Shown: positions 18,618 to 28,139 of the stretch, piece after piece | Position numbering within the stretch: position 1 is the stretch's first letter | Layout of the letters: every line of letters begins with the position of its first letter | The notes under the pieces: model-generated | Told to the model about the DNA's origin: nothing | What the model saw: only the letters and a program-made list of their open reading frames with translations | Database searches by the model: none | Assembly (NCBI RefSeq): GCF_014212135.1 | Contig: NZ_JACJVQ010000019.1 | Span: 1 to 64,000, forward strand | Direction of reading: 5' to 3' | Origin: Cohnella thailandensis | GTDB taxonomy: Bacteria > Bacillota > Bacilli > Paenibacillales > Paenibacillaceae | Length of the DNA stretch: 64,000 nt | Made by a program: the position numbers and the translations under genes

Positions 18618-19739
18618 ATGGACAAACAAGAACTGAAGGGTTTGGACAGCAAATTAAACTACAAGCCTGACAAACCTTTTATTTACGATTATTCGCTTGA
18701 ACAGCTCCAGGAGTGGGTCAAGGAGCAGGGAGAGGCGCAATTCCGCGCCGGACAGATCTTCGATTGGCTTTATGTGAAGAGGGTCGGCTCATTCGAGGAG
18801 ATGACGAACCTCCCGAAGCCGCTGCGCGATAAGCTTAACGAGGCGTTCGCTTTCGTGACGCTGAAGGAGATCACGAAGTTCCAGTCGAAGGACGGAACGG
18901 TCAAGTTCCTCTTCGGCCTGCACGACGACCACGCGATCGAGACGGTCCTCATGCGGCATAATTACGGCAACAGCGTGTGCGTGACGACCCAGGTCGGCTG
19001 CCGGATCGGCTGCACGTTCTGCGCGTCCACGCTCGGCGGCCTGAAGCGCAACCTGACGGCCGGAGAGATCGTCGCCCAGGTCGTGCAATCGCAGCGTCTT
19101 CTCGACGCGGAAGGCGAGCGGGTCTCGAGCATCGTCATCATGGGCTCCGGCGAACCCTTCGAGAACTACGACAACATGATGACGTTCCTGCGGCTCATGA
19201 CGCATCCCAAGGGCCTTAATATCGGCCAACGCCACATTACGGTATCCACGAGCGGCATCGTGCCGAACATCTACCGCTTCGCGGACGAGAACACCCAGAT
19301 CAGCCTCGCGATCTCGATCCATGCGCCGAACGACGAGCTGCGCTCGAAGCTGATGCCGGTCAACCGCCGCTTCCGCTTCAACGAAGTGATGGACGCGTGC
19401 AAGTACTATATCGAGAAGACGGGCCGGCGCCTGACGTTCGAATACGCGCTCATCGGCGGCGTGAACGACCGTCCGGAGCACGCGGAAGAGCTGGGCGATC
19501 TGCTTCAGGGAATGCTCTGCCACGTCAATCTCATCCCGGTCAACTACGTGCCGGAGAGGAATTACGTTCGGACTCCCCGCGACGATATCTTCGAATTCCA
19601 GCGCATCCTGGAGCGCAAGAAGATCAACGCGACGATTCGCCGGGAGCAGGGCCACGATATCGCGGCGGCCTGCGGACAGCTTCGCGCGAAGTATACGGAG
19701 GAGAAGGAAAAGAAGGAGAAAGAGGCTCAGACGAGGTGA
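18618..19739 (+). CDS. rlmN: Dual-specificity rRNA/tRNA adenine C2-methyltransferase RlmN
   Basis: Radical-SAM enzyme that methylates C2 of A2503 in 23S rRNA and A37 in some tRNAs. The 4Fe-4S motif is CRIGCTFC (CxxxCxxC) near residue 128, followed by GEPFENYDN. The second catalytic cysteine is in [10 protein letters not shown] close to the C-terminus. ATG 18618 gives 373 residues, slightly long for the family because of a lysine/glutamate-rich tail. The frame is open upstream through rsmB by chance. stp begins 4 nt after the stop. Confidence 0.95.
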   Translation: MDKQELKGLDSKLNYKPDKPFIYDYSLEQLQEWVKEQGEAQFRAGQIFDWLYVKRVGSFEEMTNLPKPLRDKLNEAFAFVTLKEITKFQSKDGTVKFLFGLHDDHAIETVLMRHNYGNSVCVTTQVGCRIGCTFCASTLGGLKRNLTAGEIVAQVVQSQRLLDAEGERVSSIVIMGSGEPFENYDNMMTFLRLMTHPKGLNIGQRHITVSTSGIVPNIYRFADENTQISLAISIHAPNDELRSKLMPVNRRFRFNEVMDACKYYIEKTGRRLTFEYALIGGVNDRPEHAEELGDLLQGMLCHVNLIPVNYVPERNYVRTPRDDIFEFQRILERKKINATIRREQGHDIAAACGQLRAKYTEEKEKKEKEAQTR

Positions 19740-19743
19740 TGTT

Positions 19744-20511
19744 GTGAACACGGCAATGCGGAGTCATGTGGGAAGAGTCAGGCAAGTGAACGAAGACAGC
19801 GCTTGGGTGGACCGGATCGAACTCGGACTGGTCGCGGCCGTCGTGGCCGACGGGATGGGCGGACATAAGGCGGGGGAGATCGCGAGCGGCTTGACCGTCG
19901 AGAGCGTCGTCTCCTCCCTGAAGTCCTGGCAGGACGCCATCGAGTCCGAAGCGGCCGAAGATCGCCTGAAGGAGCTGATCCGAAGGGCGAATTCGGTCGT
20001 CTACGAAGCCGCGTCGGGCAACGATCAGTATTCCAACATGGGGACGACGATCGTCTTGGCGCTGCTGAACGGGGATGCGGGCCTTATCGGTCATATCGGG
20101 GACAGCCGCGTCTACCGCTTGCGCGACGAAGAGCTCCTTCAATTGACGGAAGACCATACTCTCGTCCACGAGCTGACCAAGTCGGGCCAGCTTAGCCCCG
20201 AAGAGGCGGCCAATCATCCTCGGCGCAACGTGCTGATGAGAGCGCTCGGAACCGACCGCGAGGTCGAAGTCGACATCATAAGGTTCGATTGGCTGCCCGG
20301 GGACCTTCTGCTTCTCTGCAGCGACGGACTCAGCACCTTGGTCGAGGACCATCTCATCAAAGACACCTTAGGAGAAACGAATGCGACTCTGGAACAGAAA
20401 GCGGAGCGATTGATCGCGCTCGCTTTGCTGGCCGGAGGAGACGACAACGTCACCGTCGTGCTTGTCGAACACGAGAGGAACGATGGCGTCGCCGGAGGAG
20501 GTAAGGCATGA
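19744..20511 (+). CDS. stp: PP2C-family serine/threonine phosphatase (Stp/PrpC)
   Basis: Metal-dependent phosphatase that counteracts the adjacent PASTA kinase. The 255 residues carry the PP2C motifs VNEDS, VADGMGGHKAGE, HIGDSRVYR, CSDGLSTLVED and GGDDNVTVV, supplying the Asp ligands of the two metal ions. GTG start with GAGGTGAT just upstream. Its 3' end overlaps the kinase gene by 4 nt (ATGA), so phosphatase and kinase are translationally coupled. Confidence 0.95.
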   Translation: MNTAMRSHVGRVRQVNEDSAWVDRIELGLVAAVVADGMGGHKAGEIASGLTVESVVSSLKSWQDAIESEAAEDRLKELIRRANSVVYEAASGNDQYSNMGTTIVLALLNGDAGLIGHIGDSRVYRLRDEELLQLTEDHTLVHELTKSGQLSPEEAANHPRRNVLMRALGTDREVEVDIIRFDWLPGDLLLLCSDGLSTLVEDHLIKDTLGETNATLEQKAERLIALALLAGGDDNVTVVLVEHERNDGVAGGGKA

Positions 20512-22583
20512 TCGGACATACGCTCGGAGGTCGGTATGAGCTGCTGGATCGCGTCGGCGGAGGCGGAATGGCTCTCGTTTATAAAGCGCGGGATATTCTG
20601 CTGAACCGATTCGTCGCCGTCAAGGTGCTGCGGCAGCAATTCATGCATGACGAGGATTTCGTGCGCCGGTTTCGCCGCGAGGCGCAAGCCGCGGCTTCCC
20701 TGTCCCATCCGAATATCGTCAGCATCTATGACGTCGGCCAGGAAGACGACACCCATTATATCATCATGGAGTTCATCGACGGCCACAACCTGAACGAAAT
20801 CATTCGCGATAGGGCTCCTCTGCAGGTCGAGGAAGCCGTGCGCATCACCGCCCAAATCGCGGACGCGCTGGATCATGCCCATCATAATCAAATCATCCAT
20901 CGCGACATTAAGCCGCATAACATCCTCATCGGCAAAAACGGCCGGGTAAAGGTGACGGACTTCGGGATCGCTCGCGCGGTAACGACGTCGACGATTACCC
21001 AGACCGGCTCCGTGCTCGGTTCCGTCCATTATTTCTCTCCCGAGCATGCCAAAGGGATCAGCACCGGGGAGAAGTCCGACATTTATTCGCTCGGGATCGT
21101 CCTGTACCAGATGCTGACGGGACGCCTTCCCTTCCTCGGGGAGAGCCCGATCAGCGTCGCGCTCAAGCATCTCCAGGAGTCGTTCGAGCGCCCGAAGCTG
21201 GTGAATCCGCACATCCCGCAGAGCGTCGAGAACATCATTCTCCGGGCAATGCGCAAAAATCCGCAGGAGAGGTATCAATCCGCGAAGCAGATGCTGCAGG
21301 ATCTGGAGACTTGCCTCTCGCCGCAGCGGCTTCACGAGCCTCCGGTCCAATTCCCCAGCGAACTGCTAGAGGAGGAGGATGGCGAGCAAACACGCGTCAT
21401 TCCCGCCCTCAAGCCGGATATGCGGATGTCCGGGGAAGAGACGATCGTCAAAAAGGAAGAGAAGTGGGACGAAGAGGAAGAACCGAAGCGCAGGTGGGTC
21501 GGGCCGACGGTATTCGGGGTCATCGCCGTCATTCTGATCGGCATCCTGGTCTGGGCTATTTTCGCTCTTAAGGGAACGCTTAGCCCGAAGGACGTGGACA
21601 TTCCGCTGGTCGTCGATAAGCCGTTCGCCGAAGCGAAAGCCATCATGCTGGAAGCGGGGCTTAACGTCGTGGATCCTCCGCCGGAAGAGCCGAGCGACGA
21701 GATCGAAGCCGGGAACGTGACCCGTCAGGACAAGCAGGACATGAAGGTGAAGGAAGGCGCGACGATCACCCTGTACGTAAGCTCGGGGCCCGAGCTGTCG
21801 CCGATGCCGACGCTGACGGGCAAGAGCTATGACGACGTTGTCGAGGAGCTGAAGGCGCTCGGAGTAACCGAGGATCGGATCGAGCAGGAGACGGTCAACG
21901 ACGAGAGCGAGGCGGGAACCGTCCTGAAGCAGGAGCCAGCCGCCGGAGCAAACTTCGATCCGGATAAGGATACGATCAAGCTGACCGTCAGCGAAGGGCT
22001 CGAAGAGTTCCCGATGCCGGATCTGACCGGGTTGACCCTGGACGAGGCGAAAGCCAAGCTGAAAGAGAACGACCTGAACCTCTCGAACAACAACATTTTT
22101 TACGAAGCGAGCTACACGGCCACCAAGGATCTGGTGTTTAAGCAATTCCCGGCCGAGAAGAACGAGATGGTGACCGCCGGCACGGATGTGAAGATCTGGA
22201 TCGCCAGCGGCTATCCGGCGGAAGCGAAGGAGAGACCGGTGGACGTGACGGTGCCGCCGACGGTCGAAGGCCAGACGAGCACCGTTCAAATTCTCGTGAC
22301 GGATGCCAGGGGAGAAGACATCGAGCGGAAAAAAGAGAAGATCCAATCCCCGACGACTTATCGCATAACGCTCGTGCTCGCTCCGAACACCAGCGGCAGC
22401 ATCACGGTCCTTCGCGACGGAGAGAAAGTCTATGAGGTTCCTGTCCCATACGAGGACATTCCGGCAACGATCGATCCGGCGACCGAGGAGCCTTCGAATC
22501 CTCCTGACGGAACCGATACGGGAACGCCGGACGGAACGGAACAAGGGACCGGAGAGACGGATGCGGACAATACACAGGATTAG
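20508..22583 (+). CDS. prkC: PASTA-domain Ser/Thr protein kinase PrkC
   Basis: Membrane kinase that senses muropeptides or lipid II and controls growth, cell-wall metabolism and spore germination in relatives. The cytoplasmic kinase domain (about 1-275) has VAVKVLR, HRDIKPHN and DFG. A charged juxtamembrane linker follows, then one membrane helix (about 330-353), three extracellular PASTA repeats (about 360-570) and a C-terminal beta-rich domain ending in a low-complexity T/E/D/G/P tail. The 691 residues are within range. It overlaps stp and is followed by rsgA after 11 nt. Confidence 0.96.
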   Translation: MIGHTLGGRYELLDRVGGGGMALVYKARDILLNRFVAVKVLRQQFMHDEDFVRRFRREAQAAASLSHPNIVSIYDVGQEDDTHYIIMEFIDGHNLNEIIRDRAPLQVEEAVRITAQIADALDHAHHNQIIHRDIKPHNILIGKNGRVKVTDFGIARAVTTSTITQTGSVLGSVHYFSPEHAKGISTGEKSDIYSLGIVLYQMLTGRLPFLGESPISVALKHLQESFERPKLVNPHIPQSVENIILRAMRKNPQERYQSAKQMLQDLETCLSPQRLHEPPVQFPSELLEEEDGEQTRVIPALKPDMRMSGEETIVKKEEKWDEEEEPKRRWVGPTVFGVIAVILIGILVWAIFALKGTLSPKDVDIPLVVDKPFAEAKAIMLEAGLNVVDPPPEEPSDEIEAGNVTRQDKQDMKVKEGATITLYVSSGPELSPMPTLTGKSYDDVVEELKALGVTEDRIEQETVNDESEAGTVLKQEPAAGANFDPDKDTIKLTVSEGLEEFPMPDLTGLTLDEAKAKLKENDLNLSNNNIFYEASYTATKDLVFKQFPAEKNEMVTAGTDVKIWIASGYPAEAKERPVDVTVPPTVEGQTSTVQILVTDARGEDIERKKEKIQSPTTYRITLVLAPNTSGSITVLRDGEKVYEVPVPYEDIPATIDPATEEPSNPPDGTDTGTPDGTEQGTGETDADNTQD

Positions 22584-22594
22584 GGAGTAGGTTT

Positions 22595-23497
22595 ATGCCC
22601 CAAGGGATTATCTACAAGGCGCTAAGCGGGTATTATTACGTGGAGAACGAGACGGGGCAATCGGTTCAATGCCGCGCGAGAGGCATCTTCAAGAAGCGCG
22701 GGCAATCCCCGCTCGTCGGGGATCGGGTCGTCTTCAGCGAGACGGAGAACGGGGAAGGGGCGATCGAGGAGCTGCTTCCCCGAAGCACGGAGCTGATCCG
22801 GCCGCCGGTCTCGAACGTCGACTTGGCCGTGCTCGTGTTCTCGGTCATTCGCCCGGAGCTGAACCTCCAGCTGCTGGATAAGTTTCTCGTCCATATCGAG
22901 CATGCGGGTCTCGACGCGCTGATCGTCTTCACGAAGCTCGACGCGATGGAAGCCTCCGAGGAGAACGCGCGCATTCGGGCGGATGTCGAAGCCGCCCGGG
23001 ATCTCTACGCATCCATCGGCTACGAGACTTTGAGCGTCAGCTCCAAGAGGGGCGACGGAATTGATGCGCTGAAGGAGCGTCTCGCCGGCCGCGTCGGCGT
23101 CTTCGCGGGGCAATCGGGCGTCGGCAAGTCTTCGCTCGTCAACGCTCTCGTTCCGGGTCTTACGCTCGAAACGAACGAGATCAGCGAGAAGCTGGGGCGG
23201 GGGAAGCATACGACCCGGCACGTCGAGCTGATTCGTCTTGCGGACGGCGGCCATGTCGCCGACACGCCCGGCTTCAGCCAGCTGGACTTCGCGGAGCTCG
23301 GCATCGAAGAGATCGGGTCCTGCTTCCGCGAGTTCGCCGAGCTGGCGGGCGGGTGCAAGTTCAGGGGCTGCACGCATATCCACGAGCCCGGCTGCGCGGT
23401 GAAGGAAGCCTTGGAGCAAGGGAGCGTCGCCAAGAGCCGGTACGAGCATTACGCCGGCTTCATGGCGGAATGGAGAGAGAACAGACGGAGGTATTAA
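22595..23497 (+). CDS. rsgA: Ribosome small-subunit-dependent GTPase RsgA
   Basis: Circularly permuted GTPase that checks maturation of the 30S subunit. It has an N-terminal OB fold, then G4 (FTKLD), G5, G1 (GQSGVGKSSLVNAL, about 170-183) and G3 (DTPG), in the permuted order that defines the family. The C-terminal zinc finger has CKFRGCTHIHEPGC. The 300-residue length is normal. It lies in the stp-prkC-rsgA-rpe string, as in B. subtilis. Confidence 0.96.
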   Translation: MPQGIIYKALSGYYYVENETGQSVQCRARGIFKKRGQSPLVGDRVVFSETENGEGAIEELLPRSTELIRPPVSNVDLAVLVFSVIRPELNLQLLDKFLVHIEHAGLDALIVFTKLDAMEASEENARIRADVEAARDLYASIGYETLSVSSKRGDGIDALKERLAGRVGVFAGQSGVGKSSLVNALVPGLTLETNEISEKLGRGKHTTRHVELIRLADGGHVADTPGFSQLDFAELGIEEIGSCFREFAELAGGCKFRGCTHIHEPGCAVKEALEQGSVAKSRYEHYAGFMAEWRENRRRY

Positions 23498-23501
23498 AGG
23501 A

Positions 23502-24161
23502 ATGACGATCATAGCACCTTCTATCCTGTCGGCCGACTTCGCCAAGCTCGGCGAGGACGTCCGCGAAGCGGAGCGCTGCGGCGCGGACTGGATTCATATC
23601 GATATCATGGACGGCCAATTCGTGCCGAACCTGACGTTCGGACCGCCGGTCGTCGGCGCAATCCGCTCCTATACGAGCCTGCCCTTCGACGTGCATCTGA
23701 TGGTGAATACGCCGGAACGGTTGTTCGAGGACTTAAAGAAGGCCGGAGCGGATCGGATTACGGTTCATGCCGAAGCGTGCCTGCATCTTCACCGGACCAT
23801 CCATGCGATTCGCGAGCTCGGACTGAAGGCCGGCGTGGCTCTTAATCCGCATACTCCGCTGTCCGTGCTGGATCATATTCTCGAAGACATCGATCTGGCG
23901 CTGATCATGACGGTCAATCCCGGCTTCGGAGGCCAATCGTTCATTCCGGCCATGCTTCCGAAGATCCGCGATCTGCGCGGCCGTTTGGACGCCAAAGGGC
24001 TTCACGGCGTCCACATCGAGGTGGACGGAGGCATCAACGGAGAGACGGCCGCCCTGGTCGCGCAAGCCGGAGCCAACGCTCTCGTCGCTGGCAATTATAT
24101 TTACGGGAATAACGACCGGGCGTCCGCGATTTCGACTTTGAAGAACTCGGCCAAGGCGTGA
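23502..24161 (+). CDS. rpe: Ribulose-phosphate 3-epimerase
   Basis: Interconverts ribulose 5-phosphate and xylulose 5-phosphate in the pentose phosphate pathway. The TIM-barrel protein of 219 residues has APSILSADFAKL, HIDIMDGQFVPN, MTVNPGFGGQ and EVDGGIN, with the His and Asp metal ligands. It starts 4 nt after the rsgA stop. The thiN (yloS) gene that follows rpe in B. subtilis is absent here. Confidence 0.97.
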   Translation: MTIIAPSILSADFAKLGEDVREAERCGADWIHIDIMDGQFVPNLTFGPPVVGAIRSYTSLPFDVHLMVNTPERLFEDLKKAGADRITVHAEACLHLHRTIHAIRELGLKAGVALNPHTPLSVLDHILEDIDLALIMTVNPGFGGQSFIPAMLPKIRDLRGRLDAKGLHGVHIEVDGGINGETAALVAQAGANALVAGNYIYGNNDRASAISTLKNSAKA

Positions 24162-24292
24162 AAATTCTCTTATTCTGTCCGGACTAGGACAACCGCGTAC
24201 CCGCATACATTATATCAACAACGCGTGTCACCGAATCGGCGCGTTCGTGCGTTCAGCTGCGGGGACGCTCTAAGTCCGGAGGAGGGTGGAGG

Positions 24293-24373
24293 ATGAAGTT
24301 CTATACCATCAAGCTGCCGAAATTTCTGGGCGGGTTCGTCAAAGCAATCCTGAACACGTTCCAGAAGAACTAA
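24293..24373 (+). CDS. spoVM: Stage V sporulation protein M (26 aa)
   Basis: Tiny amphipathic peptide that recognises the convex forespore membrane and anchors SpoIVA during coat assembly. The 26 residues begin MKFYTIKLPKFLGG and end in KN, matching SpoVM nearly from end to end, including Pro9, important in B. subtilis. AGGAGGGTGGAGG precedes the ATG. It lies between rpe and rpmB, as in B. subtilis. A CATAcatTA element at 24204-24212 resembles the -10 box of mother-cell sigma factors, but no convincing -35 was seen. Confidence 0.95.
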   Translation: MKFYTIKLPKFLGGFVKAILNTFQKN

Positions 24374-24452
24374 CGCCTCCTTGGAACCCGCGGTTCCCGG
24401 AGGCTCCGGCTTGGCCGGGAGACGCTTGCAAGCATACGGCGGCCAGCGCCAC

Positions 24453-24488
24453 AACAAAAAGCACCTGGAGCTCCAGGTGCTTTTTGTT
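24453..24488. terminator. Bidirectional terminator between spoVM and rpmB
   Basis: Perfect 18-bp inverted repeat without loop bases; AACAAAAAGCACCTGGAG is the left arm. A-rich and T-rich outer ends give T-runs on both strands, so it serves spoVM (plus) and rpmB (minus). Confidence 0.93.
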
Positions 24489-24544
24489 ATAGGTATCAAT
24501 GCATATCCCTAGTCATTTCGCTTGGAAATCGCCGTAAAGTGGAA

Positions 24545-24733
24545 TTAAACGCGGGTCACTTTGCCGGATTTCAGGGCGCGGGTGCTTACGTAAACGCGTT
24601 TCGGCTTACCGTTCACCAGAATGCGCACTTTTTGCACGTTGACTCCCCAAGAACGCTTGTTATGGTTGTTAGCGTGAGATACGTTGTTACCGGAGCTAGG
24701 CTTCTTCCCCGTAATGTAACATTTGCGAGCCAT
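24545..24733 (-). CDS. rpmB: 50S ribosomal protein L28
   Basis: Ribosomal large-subunit protein of 62 residues, starting [23 protein letters not shown] and rich in basic residues. ATG at 24733 is chosen because GGGAGGTGG lies 7 nt upstream and it gives the family N-terminus; three extra codons upstream are not supported. It has only a single CxxC-type remnant, so it is mostly of the zinc-free form. It is the only minus-strand gene in this housekeeping block, as in B. subtilis. Confidence 0.96.
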   Translation of the reverse strand: MARKCYITGKKPSSGNNVSHANNHNKRSWGVNVQKVRILVNGKPKRVYVSTRALKSGKVTRV

Positions 24734-24886
24734 TAAATCCACCTCCCTACCAAGACCTTGCAGACACTTTCATTATCATATCATACGGGCAGGGGCGTTG
24801 CAATCTGTGTTTTCGGCTTCATCTCGAACAATTTTTATAGTACAATAGGATATGGTCCATAATACCAGCATAAAGGAGTGGATTCC

Positions 24887-25246
24887 GTGCCCATGCAGAT
24901 GGCGACCGAGAACGGTAAGATTGATATAGCAGATCAGGTGCTCGCCGTCATAGCGGGATCGGCTGCGATGGATTGTTTTGGACTGGTTGGAATGGCTTCC
25001 CGCAAGCAGCTTAAGGACGGCATCGCCGAGCTGCTCGGAAGAGAGAATTTGTCGCGCGGCGTCGAAGTCCGGCGCACGGGGGAGCAGATTCACTTGGACC
25101 TCTTCGTTATCGTAAGCTATGGAACGAAGATCTCCGAAGTAGCGCATAACATTCAAACTAAAGTTAAATACGTACTCGATGAGATTGTCGGGCTTCGCGT
25201 CGATTCCGTCAACGTCTATGTTCAAGGCGTACGAGTGTCTCAATAG
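24887..25246 (+). CDS. Asp23/Gls24-family envelope stress protein (YloU)
   Basis: About 119 residues with the Asp23 fold: GKIDIADQVLAVIAGSAAMDCFGLVGMASRK is split between the conserved beta strand and the following helix, and VDSVNVYVQGVRV forms the C-terminal strand. Such proteins cluster at the membrane in Gram-positive cells and are linked to cell-wall or envelope stress and fatty-acid metabolism. AAAGGAG at 24872-24878 fits GTG 24887 (or ATG 24893); the GTG at 24878 overlaps the Shine-Dalgarno. It precedes fakA, as in most Bacillota. Confidence 0.9.
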   Translation: MPMQMATENGKIDIADQVLAVIAGSAAMDCFGLVGMASRKQLKDGIAELLGRENLSRGVEVRRTGEQIHLDLFVIVSYGTKISEVAHNIQTKVKYVLDEIVGLRVDSVNVYVQGVRVSQ

Positions 25247-25313
25247 GCAACGACCGGATGCATCAAGACAGCATGAGAACGACCGATCGTACCTTCGGGA
25301 GGAGAATAGGCAT

Positions 25314-27146
25314 TTGAACAAACGCAGCTTGAACGGAACGGAATGGTCCGCCATGATTCTGGCCGGAGCCGAGAGGCTGTCGGCCCATGCGGATCGAGTT
25401 AACGAATTGAACGTATTCCCGGTTCCGGATGGAGACACGGGAACGAATATGAATATGACGATGACGGCGGGAGCGAACGAGCTTCGCGGCAAGCCGTCCG
25501 CCGAGGTCGGCCGGGCGGCCGAAGTTCTGGCCAAGGGACTGCTGATGGGAGCGCGCGGCAATTCCGGCGTTATTCTATCCCAGCTCTTCCGGGGCTTCTC
25601 GCGCGCCGTCTCCGGGCAGCAAGAGATAGGCGCGTCCGCGTTCGCCGCCGCCCTGCAACAAGGAGTTGACACCGCTTACAAATCGGTCGTGAAGCCCGTC
25701 GAGGGGACGATTCTGACAGTGGCGCGCGAAGCGGCCAAGCACGGGCTTGCCGTTTCGCGCCGTACGGCCGACCTTACGGAATGGATGCAAGAGGTCGTCT
25801 TCAAGGCTTCGGAGACGCTCGCGCGAACGCCCGACATGCTGCCCGTTCTGAAGCAGGTCGGCGTCGTGGACTCCGGCGGGCAGGGGCTCGTCTACCTGTA
25901 CGAAGGATTCCTGGAGTATTTGGAAGGTCGCGCGGGAGCCGGCTTCGCCGCCGCCGGCGCGACCGCAGCGGCTCCCGCGGTCTCGATCGCGCCGGCACGG
26001 CACGAAGCGGCACCGGGCTCCGCCCAATCGAGAATCAGGACGGAATCCATTCAATTTCCTTACGACATGGAGTTTTTCATTAATCGGGATGCCGTCGCCA
26101 GAAGGACTCCGTTCCCGGAAGCGTCCTTCCGCAAGACGCTGGAGAAGGACGGGGATTCCATCATCCTGATCGACGACGGGGATATCGTTAAGGTTCACGT
26201 GCATTCCCGGCGTCCGGGCGACGTTCTAAACGCCGCGCTGCTCTACGGCGAGCTGTCGTCGATTCACATCCTCAACATGCAGGACCAGCATCGCGAGCTG
26301 CTCGAGAGCGAGGACAAGGGGGAGCGGATCGCCAGACTTCCGACCTCCTACGAGAACGAGTCGATCGGCTTCGAGGCGGCGTCGGGCTATCCGCCGGAAG
26401 CCATCTCCAAGCTGGCGGAGGCGGAAGCCGGCCAGGCGGCCGTCGCCGTTCAGAGCGCGGCGCACCCGCTTGCCTTCGAGATGGCTCCTTTCGGTATCGT
26501 GGCCGTCAGCACGGGCAAGGGCAACGAGCAGCTGCTGCGAAGCCTTGGAGTCGATTCGGTTATTTCCGGCGGCCAGAGCATGAACCCGAGCACGGAGGAT
26601 CTCGTGCAGGCGATCGCTTCGCTCGCCGTCGAACATATCTACATTCTGCCGAACAACTCCAACGTTCAGCTGGCGGCCAAGCAAGCCGCGGAGCTGTCGG
26701 AGAAGCCGGTTACGGTCATCCCGACGACTAGCGTCCCCCAAGGGATGGCGGCTCTGCTTGCTTTCCGCGAGGAAGACACGCTTGAGGCCAATACCGGCCG
26801 AATGCTAAAAGCGATCGAGAAGGTGGCGACCGGGCAGCTGACGAAGGCCGTGCGGGATACGAGAATGGACGGTATCGACATTCAGGGAGGCCAGTATATC
26901 GGCATTCTGAACAAGACTATCGTCGCTTCGGACGACAGCTTGATCGAGGCCGCGCGCCTCTTGCTGGCCAAGATGCTGACCGAAGGCGACGAAGTGCTCA
27001 CGATCCTGACGGGCGAGGGAGCGGATTCCGATTACACGGAGACGCTGCTGGCTTGGATCGATCAGAATTATCCGGATGCCGAGGTCGAAGTCCATGACGG
27101 CGGACAGCCTTTGTACCCGTATTGGTTCATGGTCGAGAGCGTTTGA
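25314..27146 (+). CDS. fakA: Fatty acid kinase FakA (DAK2/DegV-like, YloV)
   Basis: ATP-dependent kinase that phosphorylates exogenous fatty acids held by FakB proteins. The DAK2 nucleotide-binding domain is N-terminal (NELNVFPVPDGDTGTNM, MGARGNSGVILSQL); a middle domain and a C-terminal DegV-like domain (ILPNNSNVQLAAKQA, DTRMDGIDIQGGQYIG) follow. TTG 25314 with GGGAGGAG 10 nt upstream gives 610 residues; the longer open frame from 25179 overlaps yloU and is rejected. The next gene encodes a DegV protein, the family of FakB, which makes a complete FakAB pair likely. Confidence 0.93.
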   Translation: MNKRSLNGTEWSAMILAGAERLSAHADRVNELNVFPVPDGDTGTNMNMTMTAGANELRGKPSAEVGRAAEVLAKGLLMGARGNSGVILSQLFRGFSRAVSGQQEIGASAFAAALQQGVDTAYKSVVKPVEGTILTVAREAAKHGLAVSRRTADLTEWMQEVVFKASETLARTPDMLPVLKQVGVVDSGGQGLVYLYEGFLEYLEGRAGAGFAAAGATAAAPAVSIAPARHEAAPGSAQSRIRTESIQFPYDMEFFINRDAVARRTPFPEASFRKTLEKDGDSIILIDDGDIVKVHVHSRRPGDVLNAALLYGELSSIHILNMQDQHRELLESEDKGERIARLPTSYENESIGFEAASGYPPEAISKLAEAEAGQAAVAVQSAAHPLAFEMAPFGIVAVSTGKGNEQLLRSLGVDSVISGGQSMNPSTEDLVQAIASLAVEHIYILPNNSNVQLAAKQAAELSEKPVTVIPTTSVPQGMAALLAFREEDTLEANTGRMLKAIEKVATGQLTKAVRDTRMDGIDIQGGQYIGILNKTIVASDDSLIEAARLLLAKMLTEGDEVLTILTGEGADSDYTETLLAWIDQNYPDAEVEVHDGGQPLYPYWFMVESV

Positions 27147-27184
27147 TCGCGTCAATGAAGATACCTGTTTACGGAGGAATGGGA

Positions 27185-28045
27185 ATGGGAGCAATCGCTC
27201 TGGTAACGGACAGCACGTCGGATATTCCCCGCGAGGTAAGGGAAAGGCTTGGAATCGAAATGATTCCCCTGACGGTGCACTTCGGCGATGAGGCCTACTT
27301 GGATAACGTCAATCTGCAGCCCGTCGAATTCTATGAGAAGCTTCAGAGCTTTCAAGGGCTGCCCAAGTCGTCCCAGCCGTCGCCGGCCGATTTTCTGGCC
27401 GTGTTCGAACGATTGATCGCCGAGGGGAAGCAAGTGATTTCGATTAATCTGTCCTCCGCCTTAAGCGGAACCTATCAATCGGCTTTGCTAGCGAGGTCGA
27501 TGCTCGAGGATGAATCGCCGGTTACCGTCATCGATTCGAAGTCGGCTTCCTACGGCTACGGCATGCTGGTCGTCAAGGCCGCCGAGCTGGCGGAGCAAGG
27601 CGCCTCCAGAGAGGAGATCATCGAGGCCGTAACGCGCCTTAAGGAATCGACGAAGCTCTACTTCCTGGTAGATACGCTCGAGTACCTTCATAAAGGCGGG
27701 CGAATCGGACGGGCCTCGGCCCTGTTCGGATCGCTCCTCAACATCAAGCCGATTCTGACGATCGATTCCGAAGGGTACGTGAACGCGCTCGACAAGGCGA
27801 GAGGCCAGAAAAGAGCGTTCGCCCGAATCGTCGAGCTGCTGGAGGCCGACTTCGCGGGCGGTCCCGTCGATCTCAACGTCGTGGTGACGCCCGGCAGAAC
27901 GGAGATGGCGGAAGAGCTGATCGCCCTTCTGAAGGAGCGGTTCCCGATCCGGAATTACTTGCAGTCGGCGATCGGTCCCGTCATCGGCACGCATGCCGGT
28001 CCGGGCACCGTCGGTATTTTCATGAGCCCGGCCGTTACCGAATAA
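27185..28045 (+). CDS. DegV family fatty-acid-binding protein (FakB-like)
   Basis: Fatty-acid carrier that presents acyl chains to FakA. The 286-residue product begins MGAIALVTDSTSDIPRE and has the family motifs TSQPSPADFL-like SSQPSPADF, INLSSALSGTYQSA and DTLEYLHKGGRIG. ATG 27185 follows GGAGGA by 6 nt. The usual position of sdaAB/sdaAA between fakA and recG in B. subtilis is taken by this gene. Lipid specificity cannot be predicted. Confidence 0.9.
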   Translation: MGAIALVTDSTSDIPREVRERLGIEMIPLTVHFGDEAYLDNVNLQPVEFYEKLQSFQGLPKSSQPSPADFLAVFERLIAEGKQVISINLSSALSGTYQSALLARSMLEDESPVTVIDSKSASYGYGMLVVKAAELAEQGASREEIIEAVTRLKESTKLYFLVDTLEYLHKGGRIGRASALFGSLLNIKPILTIDSEGYVNALDKARGQKRAFARIVELLEADFAGGPVDLNVVVTPGRTEMAEELIALLKERFPIRNYLQSAIGPVIGTHAGPGTVGIFMSPAVTE

Positions 28046-28139
28046 TTCGGGAGAGCCGGAGGATTGGCGGCGCCTCCGCGCCAAACGTTTCGGCAGGCCG
28101 AACGTCGCGGAGAGCTTCGCTCGAATGAGGTTGGTTGCA

